Below the pieces are notes generated by a model that saw only the letters and a program-made list of their open reading frames with translations, searched no databases and had not been told where the DNA came from. Below, piece after piece: positions 7,862-12,743 of a DNA stretch of 12,743 nt (the stretch's first letter is position 1; every line of letters starts with the position of its first letter). Source of the DNA: Gammaproteobacteria bacterium (GTDB lineage Bacteria; Pseudomonadota; Gammaproteobacteria; Chromatiales; Chromatiaceae); contig JAJRUY010000139.1 of the NCBI GenBank assembly GCA_024277555.1, forward strand, positions 1 through 12,743. Reading direction: 5' to 3'. Position numbers and translations under genes: made by a program.

Positions 7862-8638
7862 CTATAGCACCAGCAATTGCCGGATCAATGCCACAGCATC
7901 GAATAGCAACTTGCTCAGGTGGGTAGTCAACGATGGCAGTATCAGCACCAGCAATACGAAACCCGTCATGATCATCACAGGAAAACCTACTGCAAAAATA
8001 TTCAATTGTGGAGCTGCCCTCGACGCCACACCGAAAGCGATATTTACCAGCAACAGACCGGTGACCGCAGGAATCGCCACCAGCACCCCGCCGGCAAACA
8101 TATAGCTGCCCCAGATCGCCAGCTCCCAGAGCTGGTCGGGATTTGGATGCAGGAGTCCCACCGGCAACAGCTGAAAACTTTCCGCCAGCAACTCCAGAAA
8201 CAATAGATGCCCATCAAGGGCCAGAAAGACGAGGGTGACCATGATCAACAGGAATTGGCTGATGACCGGCACATGTACGCCGTTCTGCGGATCGACTGCA
8301 GATGCGAACCCCAGACCCATGGCCATGGCGATGCTTTGCCCGGCGATAATGAATACTGCAAACACCATTTGCAGTATGAACCCCATGGCTACTCCAATCA
8401 GAACCTGGTAGAGGCTGATCAGAAAGCCTTCACCACTGATCAGTTCCACTGCCGGCGTTGCCGGCAGTACAGGAAACAGCACCCAGGCAACCAGCAGCGC
8501 CAGCAAAACCCGTATCCGCACCGGCAAGCTGGAAGCGGAAAATACCGGCGCCGACACAAACATGGCTCCGATACGCAGGAACGGCCATAGCAGCCCCCCT
8601 GCCCAGCCCATCAATTCTGTCCCGGTGAAATGCAGCAT
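7862..8638 (-). CDS. fliR: FliR, flagellar type III export gate protein
   Basis: 258 aa, normal FliR length. FliR joins FliP and FliQ to form the helical export pore inside the MS ring. The protein is almost wholly hydrophobic, with about six predicted membrane segments. It has FliR-family stretches such as PVFSASSLPVRIRVLLAL near residues 32-49 and MGLGFASAVDPQNGVHVPVISQF near the middle. It starts 5 bp after fliQ and is 12 bp from flhB. It ends in TAG, one of only two amber terminators in the block besides the internal one in fliM. It is in frame with flhB. Confidence 0.95.
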   Translation of the reverse strand: MLHFTGTELMGWAGGLLWPFLRIGAMFVSAPVFSASSLPVRIRVLLALLVAWVLFPVLPATPAVELISGEGFLISLYQVLIGVAMGFILQMVFAVFIIAGQSIAMAMGLGFASAVDPQNGVHVPVISQFLLIMVTLVFLALDGHLLFLELLAESFQLLPVGLLHPNPDQLWELAIWGSYMFAGGVLVAIPAVTGLLLVNIAFGVASRAAPQLNIFAVGFPVMIMTGFVLLVLILPSLTTHLSKLLFDAVALIRQLLVL

Positions 8639-8643
8639 CCCTT

Positions 8644-8919
8644 TCAGCCGCCCCCGATAAGATCTGGAATGCTTTTAAACAACTGGGTGGTAAAGTCGGT
8701 GATCAGCCCCAACATCCAGGGTCCGGCAACCATCAGCGCCACCACCAGCACCATAAGTTTGGGAATAAAGCTCAGGGTCATTTCCTGAATCTGCGTGGCG
8801 GCCTGCAGTACGCCAACGAACAAACCGATGGCCAAGGCTGAAAGAAGCAGGGGAGCAGCCAGCATAATGGTTACCATCAGGGCACCCTCCCCTACCGCAA
8901 GGATGGATTCAGGCGTCAT
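8644..8919 (-). CDS. fliQ: FliQ, flagellar type III export gate protein
   Basis: 91 aa, two membrane helices, as expected for FliQ, which packs around FliP/FliR in the export pore. The family signature is plain at residues 33-55: GLFVGVLQAATQIQEMTL followed by SFIPK. The ATG at 8919 overlaps, as ATGA, the stop of a 20-codon upstream ORF. A moderate ribosome site (GGGAG) lies about 8 bases upstream inside that ORF. Translation may therefore be both direct and coupled to the leader. It is followed by fliR after 5 bp. Confidence 0.95.
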   Translation of the reverse strand: MTPESILAVGEGALMVTIMLAAPLLLSALAIGLFVGVLQAATQIQEMTLSFIPKLMVLVVALMVAGPWMLGLITDFTTQLFKSIPDLIGGG

Positions 8920-8978
8920 TGATTCAAGCTCCCGGCCATGCCTTTGGTGTTGTTTCCCTGCGTGAAAAAAGGCGTCAT
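8916..8978 (-). CDS. Putative 20-codon leader ORF between fliP and fliQ
   Basis: The fliP stop codon merges with a very strong ribosome site (TGAGGAGATAAAC) that is correctly spaced for the ATG at 8978. This opens a 20-codon frame (MTPFFTQGNNT...) ending in TGA at 8918-8916, which overlaps the fliQ ATG. It is not in the fliQ frame. Its first three codons, ATGACGCCT, are identical to those of fliQ. It could be a translated leader that couples fliQ to fliP, or the remnant of a displaced fliQ start after a 59-bp insertion. The peptide has no recognisable domain. Translation is inferred from the ribosome site only. Confidence 0.4.
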   Translation of the reverse strand: MTPFFTQGNNTKGMAGSLNQ

Positions 8979-8988
8979 GTTTATCTCC

Positions 8989-9795
8989 TCAAAGATAAAA
9001 GCTTGCTGCCAGCGTGCCCATGATCAGCGACCAGCCATCCACCAGCACAAACAACATCAGCTTGAATGGCAATGAAATAATCATCGGCGAAAGCATCATC
9101 ATGCCCATTGCCATCAATACACTCGCCACCACCAGATCAATGACCAGAAACGGCAGAAAGATCAGGAAGCCGATCTGAAATGCAGTTTTCAGCTCGCTGG
9201 TGACAAAAGAAGGCAGCAGCAGCGAGAACGGCACTTCATCGCGTGACGGCAGGCTGCTTTTGCCGGAGATCCGCGTGAACATGAGCAGATCCGCCTGGCG
9301 GGTCTGATCCAGCATGAACGTGCGGAAAGGGGCAGCGGCTTTTTCCAGCGCCTGTTCCGCGCCGATTTGTTCATCCAGATATGGCTTGAGACCATCCTGG
9401 TAAGCCTTCTCCAACACAGGAGACATGATGAACAGGGAAAGAAACAGGGCCAGGCCGAGGAGGATCTGGTTGGACGGCGTCTGGGCCGTACCCAGTGCCT
9501 GACGCAGGATGGCGAGCACGATGATGACCCGGGTAAAGGATGTCATCATGATGAGTGCGGCAGGGAGCATGCTCAACACTGTCATCAACAGCAGGATTTG
9601 AATAGTCACCGTGTATGTCTGGCTGCCATCAGTGCCGGGGGTAACAGTAACCGCAGCCAGCCCGGGTTGCGCCAGTGCGTCGCCGCCAGCAAACAGCAGC
9701 AGCATGACAAACATGCCTCTGCTGATGAAAATCGAAGCTGACAGGAGTTTCGGTAACAGACTGCTTTGCCGGTTTTGGGATGACAGGGTTTCCAT
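8989..9795 (-). CDS. fliP: FliP, flagellar type III export gate protein
   Basis: 268 aa. FliP pentamerises to form the core of the export pore. A long N-terminus (residues 1-43) contains a hydrophobic stretch ending in GGDALAQPG, consistent with a cleaved signal peptide after DALA. The family core follows: MMTSFTRVIIVLAILRQALG near 83-102, then the TPSNQILLGLALFLS segment, a periplasmic loop, and paired C-terminal membrane helices with MGMMMLSPMIISLPFKLMLF. The start at 9795 lies one base after the fliO stop and has AGGAAAG upstream. An ATG at codon 28 or 31 would give a shorter signal peptide and cannot be excluded. Confidence 0.95.
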   Translation of the reverse strand: METLSSQNRQSSLLPKLLSASIFISRGMFVMLLLFAGGDALAQPGLAAVTVTPGTDGSQTYTVTIQILLLMTVLSMLPAALIMMTSFTRVIIVLAILRQALGTAQTPSNQILLGLALFLSLFIMSPVLEKAYQDGLKPYLDEQIGAEQALEKAAAPFRTFMLDQTRQADLLMFTRISGKSSLPSRDEVPFSLLLPSFVTSELKTAFQIGFLIFLPFLVIDLVVASVLMAMGMMMLSPMIISLPFKLMLFVLVDGWSLIMGTLAASFYL

Positions 9796-9796
9796 A

Positions 9797-10234
9797 TTAT
9801 TCAGTCTTTCCTTTTTCCTGATTGATCAGCTGTGCCAGCTTCTGGCCAAAGCCGCTGTTGCCAGAATCAGCTTCCCGGGGCTGTATGGGTTCGTCCAGCA
9901 CATGCAGGGTCTGCAATCTTCCTGGCGCCACCCCCACCAGCAATTGGGTATCGCCCACCTGAACCAGCACGATGCGCTCCTTGGAACCAAGGGAGATCCC
10001 GCCCAGCAGGCGCAAACCCTGGGTTCCTGCCATGCGGGAATGAGTAAAGCGTTTGGCGACCCAGGCCAGCAGCATCACCATGGCCAGCACTATGCCCAAA
10101 CCACCAAGAACCTGCACCATCTGTGAGCCCAGGTCCGTCCGGATCGCATTTCCGCTGATCAAGGCAGGAGATGAGGTTTCTGCCGCCAGTGGAACCGGCA
10201 ACAGAATAAAAAGCAGCTTGTAGAGTCGATGCAT
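9797..10234 (-). CDS. fliO: FliO, flagellar export gate assembly protein
   Basis: 145 aa. FliO helps assemble the FliP-FliR complex and is the least conserved gate protein. It has an N-terminal signal-like hydrophobic segment (about 4-18, ending PLAAETSS), one membrane helix at about 39-61, and a cytoplasmic domain with the recognisable LGGISLGSKERIVLVQVGDTQLLVG core. The C-terminal tail is polar. It starts 9 bp after fliN without a clear ribosome site, suggesting translational coupling, and ends one base before fliP. Identity rests on this core and on its place between fliN and fliP. Confidence 0.9.
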   Translation of the reverse strand: MHRLYKLLFILLPVPLAAETSSPALISGNAIRTDLGSQMVQVLGGLGIVLAMVMLLAWVAKRFTHSRMAGTQGLRLLGGISLGSKERIVLVQVGDTQLLVGVAPGRLQTLHVLDEPIQPREADSGNSGFGQKLAQLINQEKGKTE

Positions 10235-10243
10235 GATGATGGT

Positions 10244-10705
10244 TCAGCGCAGTTTTTTAACCCGTTCGGCGGGGCTGATAACATCCAGCAGCCGGATGCC
10301 AAATTTGTCATTGACCACTACCACTTCACCGTGGGCGATCAGTGTGCCGTTTACCAGCACATCCATTGGTTCTCCGGCGAGACGGTCCAGCTTTACTACG
10401 GAACCGCGATTCAGGCGCATAAGTTCCTCAATGGTCATGCGGGCGCGGCCAATCTGCATGGACAGGGTTACCGGGATATTGAGAATCACATCCAGATTTG
10501 GTTCGATGGATTCTGCTGCTTCATCGGCATTCAGGGATTCAAACTTTGCACTTTCATACTCTGGCTTCCCCGGCTCCTGTACTGCTCCTGTTTCATCCTC
10601 AGGCATGGCTGTTGCAGTACCTTCTTCATCTGACAGTTCCGCAGAAAAATCAGCATTGGTTGTGCTGTCAGGCTGCTCTGCTGCGCTGGCTGCTTGCTCA
10701 CTCAT
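10244..10705 (-). CDS. fliN: FliN, flagellar C-ring switch protein
   Basis: 153 aa. FliN forms the base of the C-ring with FliM and binds export chaperone complexes. Residues 1-66 are an acidic, low-complexity extension rich in Glu, Ala, Ser and Thr. The SpoA fold follows at about 70-145, with NIPVTLSMQIGRARMTIEEL, the GSVVKLD strand and the NDKFGIRLLDVISPAERV end. The ATG overlaps the fliM stop as ATGA and has AGGAG 7 bases upstream, so FliN can be made even if fliM translation stops early. It lies 9 bp before fliO. Confidence 0.95.
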   Translation of the reverse strand: MSEQAASAAEQPDSTTNADFSAELSDEEGTATAMPEDETGAVQEPGKPEYESAKFESLNADEAAESIEPNLDVILNIPVTLSMQIGRARMTIEELMRLNRGSVVKLDRLAGEPMDVLVNGTLIAHGEVVVVNDKFGIRLLDVISPAERVKKLR

Positions 10706-11715
10706 GATTGGCTCCTGTGTTCCTGTTTTTGATTCGCCGCTGAATGGGTAAGCGGCTCAATAATCTTTATGGCATTTTTTCCCTGGGCGATACCAAAACA
10801 ACCCTGTACCATGGGCACACCAGCGGCCCGCAGGGTTACCTGTTCCCCGATATCTGCGGGAATCACATCTCCGGGCTGCAGGCACAATACCTCGCCCAGG
10901 GTTTTGGGTATCTCAACCAGAGAGCTGTCCAGTTCCACTTGCACTTTCAGCAGATCCGCCTGTAGCGCCTGCTGCCAGTCACTGTCTTGCTCTGCTTCAA
11001 TTTTCGGCATTCCGGGTTCCAGCTGCACCCGTAACGGCTCCAGCATGTTCAGGGGCAAGACCAGATGAAAAAATCCACCGCCGCCATCAAGCTCAATCTC
11101 TATTTCCGTAATCACCACCAGCTCGGAAGGAGTGGCAATGTTGACAAAGCGGGGGTTGGTCTCGGACTTGCTGTACTCGAAGCCCAGGGTTGCCACTGGC
11201 TCCCAGGCTTTGAAAAGATCCTCCAGTGCCATATTGATCAGTAGCTGAATTACACGCCCTTCCGTGGGGGTAAACTCTGTACCTGCGCGGCTGGTTTGAA
11301 AGCGTCCACCTCCACCAAAATAATTGTCCACGGCGATGAACACCAGCTTGGGATCGAGAACGATAAGCCCGGCCCCGACCAGGGGATGAATATGGATGAG
11401 GTTGATGCTGGATGGCGTCTCCAGGCTATCCATATACTCGGCATATTTTGCCAACCTGGGCTAGCCCATGGTCAAGTCTGCCGAGTGCTTGAGCATCCGG
11501 TACAGACTGACATTGAAGTGGCGCACGAAACGCTGATAGATGGTTTCCAGTACCGGAAGCTGGTTGCGCGACAGGTGTTCCTGATCAGTAAAATCAAACG
11601 GATATAGCTCGTCATCCGCCGCTGACAGGCCGGTTCCTGCTTCCACTTCACCGCTTTCCACGCCAGTGAGCAGGGTGTCTATCTCTTCCTGGGACAGTAC
11701 ATTCTTTGCAGACAT
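10702..11715 (-). pseudogene. fliM: fliM, flagellar switch protein, interrupted by an in-frame amber codon
   Basis: FliM is the C-ring protein that binds CheY-P and sets rotation direction; loss normally abolishes flagella. The N-terminal 84 codons carry the CheY-binding motif SQEEIDTLL and run to HSADLTMG, then meet TAG at 11463-11461. The frame continues at once with PRLAKYAEYMDSLE and the rest of FliM, including the DNYFGGGGRF loop and the C-terminal SpoA-like domain, to TGA at 10704-10702. Read through the TAG, the product is 337 residues, against about 334 in E. coli. My recalled alignment to E. coli (DITVG-A-IRIQPYHEF) has no gap, with the amber in place of a small residue. So this is a point change, not an insertion or frameshift. 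Without readthrough the cell would make an 84-aa fragment, perhaps plus a C-terminal piece from TTG (11454) or ATG (11433). Mutation, sequencing error and suppression all remain possible. Confidence 0.85.
11461..11463 (-). other. In-frame amber (TAG) codon within fliM
   Basis: TAG in the fliM frame, followed by C (TAG-C, a context often described as leaky). It sits at the centre of a perfect 12-bp palindrome, TGGGCTAGCCCA (11457-11468). A TTG codon in the same frame lies two sense codons after the stop. Every other gene in the block is uninterrupted. Confidence 0.9.
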
Positions 11716-11723
11716 GGCAGCGG

Positions 11724-12278
11724 CTACTGGGCTACAAAAGCGGTGAAATAGACGGCCTCGACGCCATCGATTCCTGCTTCGTGGTACAGGGTGTTGTTCA
11801 CTTCTTCCAAGGTCTGGGCCAGTAGTTTTTCCTTGCCCTCCCGGGTGACCACGTCTGCATATTCCTGGGAGCTGAACAGCAATAGCAGGTTGTTGCGCAG
11901 CATTGGCTTGTATTCGTCCACAATCTTGATAACTTCCGCATCGCGGGACATAAGCTCTACACTGAGCTGCATGAAACGCGCCTGGCTTTGATCCTTGAAG
12001 CTCACCACGAAAGCCGGATCCAGACCGGTAAACAACGGAGGCTCATCGCTGGCTTTCTTTTTCTTCTTTTTGGCCAGTGATCCTTCCTGGTCTGTTTGCT
12101 CGCCATCAACTTCGGCAACCACAGGCTCCTGCATTCCGAGGAAATACCAGGCTGCACCGCCACCAATGCCGGCAAGCAGCAAAACCACTACCATTATTAT
12201 GATGATGAGTTTCAGCTTCGAGGATTTCTTCTTTCCCTTGCCTTCTACATCCAGATTCAAATCATCTTTCTTTGCCAT
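11724..12278 (-). CDS. fliL: FliL, flagellar basal-body-associated membrane protein
   Basis: 184 aa from the ATG at 12278. FliL sits around the stator and supports motor torque or stator activation. A short basic cytoplasmic N-terminus precedes one membrane helix at about 22-47, then a periplasmic linker with a run of six lysines (70-75). The FliL domain occupies about 80-184, ending in the family-typical VEAVYFTAFVAQ. The frame is open upstream to 12338, but ATGs at 12338 and 12308 lie upstream of the start site predicted from the sigma-54 promoter (near 12306), so 12278 is chosen. The ribosome site is modest (GGGAA). The stop is TAG, 8 bp before fliM. Confidence 0.93.
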   Translation of the reverse strand: MAKKDDLNLDVEGKGKKKSSKLKLIIIIMVVVLLLAGIGGGAAWYFLGMQEPVVAEVDGEQTDQEGSLAKKKKKKASDEPPLFTGLDPAFVVSFKDQSQARFMQLSVELMSRDAEVIKIVDEYKPMLRNNLLLLFSSQEYADVVTREGKEKLLAQTLEEVNNTLYHEAGIDGVEAVYFTAFVAQ

Positions 12279-12316
12279 TGTTCTGCATTCCCGTGAGTGA
12301 CTTTCCATAACAGGGA

Positions 12317-12333
12317 TGCAGGAGTCGTGCCAA
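12317..12333 (-). promoter_or_regulatory. Sigma-54 (-24/-12) promoter for the fliL operon
   Basis: On the minus strand the sequence TTGGCACGACTCCTGCA matches the sigma-54 consensus YTGGCACGrNNNTTGCW except for one base in the -12 element. The GG (12331-12330) and GC (12319-12318) are separated by exactly 10 bases, as required. The start site would be near 12306, giving a 27-base leader to the fliL ATG. Sigma-54 control with a FleQ/FlrC-type activator is known for this class of flagellar genes in Pseudomonas and Vibrio; no activator gene is in the window. Confidence 0.8.
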
Positions 12334-12531
12334 GCCAAATAGCAATATTTATTTATATATATTTCAGTATATTAAAGATATTACTTAAAGTATTGCCGAG
12401 GGTATGACAAAACTACGACAGGGAGAACGCCGATTCTTTGACAGCCCTGCAAAGGCGATGTCTGATTTCCGCCGCAAATCAGTGTCAATGGCCACCCGCC
12501 CCAAAATCATTCGGGACACCTGTTTTCCTTG
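12334..12531. promoter_or_regulatory. Upstream region of fliL: AT-rich tract and small inverted repeats, no gene
   Basis: 12340-12390 is an A/T-rich tract with TATATAT runs, placed just upstream of the sigma-54 promoter where DNA bending often assists an activator. Further out are a 7-bp inverted repeat CTGATTT/AAATCAG (12462-12468 and 12476-12482) and the half-site pair TTGACA (12438-12443) and TGTCAA (12483-12488). These lie about 110-160 bp upstream of the promoter, a usual distance for activator sites. A role is inferred only. I found no supportable gene here on either strand. Confidence 0.35.
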
Positions 12532-12624
12532 AGGAACATCTGAATAAGCCAATTCGTGTCATTCCGGCACACGAGCCCATCCCTGGAGTCGCACACCGGG
12601 ATGACAGCTTGATCAGAGATTCCT
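12532..12624. repeat. Second MITE-like palindromic element, related to the copy at 159-247
   Basis: 93 bp. The left end AGGAACATCTGAATAAG and the right end read on the other strand, AGGAATCTCTGATCAAG, form imperfect terminal inverted repeats. An inner pair, GTCATTCCGG and CCGGGATGAC, is also inverted. The other element has the same order of parts: AGGG-ACCTCGAA at the end, then GTCATTCCGGC, then CCGGGGTGAC. No clear target duplication is visible here and there is no coding capacity. The two copies lie on either side of the flagellar block. Confidence 0.55.
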
Positions 12625-12696
12625 TAGCCCGGATGTTTCACCAGGAAGTCCGATGATTGTGCCGAGATTGTTGTTCAGAGGCGAATTTCTGATCGA

Positions 12697-12718
12697 ATCA
12701 ATAGCCCAAGCTATTGAT
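12697..12718. repeat. Perfect 9-bp inverted repeat (hairpin) at the right end
   Basis: ATCAATAGC (12697-12705) and GCTATTGAT (12710-12718) are exact inverted copies around a 4-base CCAA loop. No T-run follows on either strand, so it is not a standard intrinsic terminator. The surrounding sequence (12625-12743) holds no supportable gene. It might be an operator or the end structure of something beyond the window. Confidence 0.4.
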
Positions 12719-12743
12719 GAGTGAAGAAATATCGTCTCTGGGC

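Noticed and set aside
10702..11715. Global reassignment of TAG as a sense codon
   Set aside because: fliL and fliR end in TAG exactly at their family-typical C-termini, so TAG works as a stop in this genome at least mostly; partial readthrough is not excluded.
12279..12338. Extended fliL starts at 12338 and 12308
   Set aside because: Both lie upstream of the transcription start predicted from the sigma-54 promoter.
12375..12411. Sigma-70 promoter (TTGTCA) in the AT-rich tract before fliL
   Set aside because: The -35 is fair but no -10 with more than three matching bases lies at the right distance.
12385..12510. 41-codon minus-strand ORF starting MILGRVAIDT, upstream of fliL
   Set aside because: Short, no clear ribosome site, no recognisable motif, and it covers the likely activator region. 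Chance frame is the better reading.
12438..12656. 72-codon plus-strand ORF upstream of fliL
   Set aside because: It runs straight through the MITE-like repeat, has no ribosome site and resembles no family I know.
12653..12724. 23-codon plus-strand ORF (MIVPRLLFRGEF...) over the right-end hairpin
   Set aside because: Too short, and AGGAAG is too close to the ATG. The frame could be a gene remnant but nothing supports that.

Overview
The window is one continuous block of flagellar genes, nearly all on the minus strand and read from right (about 12.3 kb) to left (about 0.3 kb). The gene order fliL-fliM-fliN-fliO-fliP-fliQ-fliR-flhB-flhA-flhF-flhG(fleN)-fliA, together with a good sigma-54 (-24/-12) promoter in front of fliL, is typical of polar-flagellated Gammaproteobacteria (Pseudomonas/Vibrio-like regulation), or possibly a related betaproteobacterial lineage. 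The sequence does not identify the genus. I see no tRNA, rRNA, CRISPR array, integrase or transposase gene.

Layout from right to left in the direction of transcription. 12334-12743 is a non-coding region upstream of fliL with an AT-rich tract, a 93-bp MITE-like palindromic repeat and a hairpin. The sigma-54 promoter lies at 12317-12333. The C-ring and associated genes follow: fliL, fliM, fliN. Then come the export-gate genes fliO, fliP, a 20-codon leader ORF, fliQ, fliR, flhB and flhA. Next are the polar placement and number genes flhF and flhG, and the flagellar sigma factor fliA. The block ends with a 53-codon small ORF and a membrane-anchored SPOR-domain protein. Downstream, at 159-247, is a second MITE-like palindrome with a TTTA direct repeat at each edge. 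Spacing is tight throughout (ATGA overlaps at flhG/fliA, fliM/fliN and leader ORF/fliQ; most gaps under 25 bp), which suggests one long operon.

The most striking observation is that fliM, an essential C-ring/switch gene, carries an in-frame amber codon (TAG, 11463-11461) after codon 84. The frame resumes directly behind it and gives a normal-length FliM (337 codons) without insertion or frameshift. Two neighbours, fliL and fliR, also end in TAG. The fliR TAG is followed in frame, with no further stop, by four codons and then the flhB ATG. If amber codons are partly read through in this organism, the cluster would yield full-length FliM and some FliR-FlhB fusion protein. A recent nonsense mutation or a sequencing error in fliM is the simpler alternative. 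Other points of interest are the small 53-aa ORF and SPOR protein after fliA, where chemotaxis genes often lie, and the leader ORF with a very strong ribosome binding site between fliP and fliQ.
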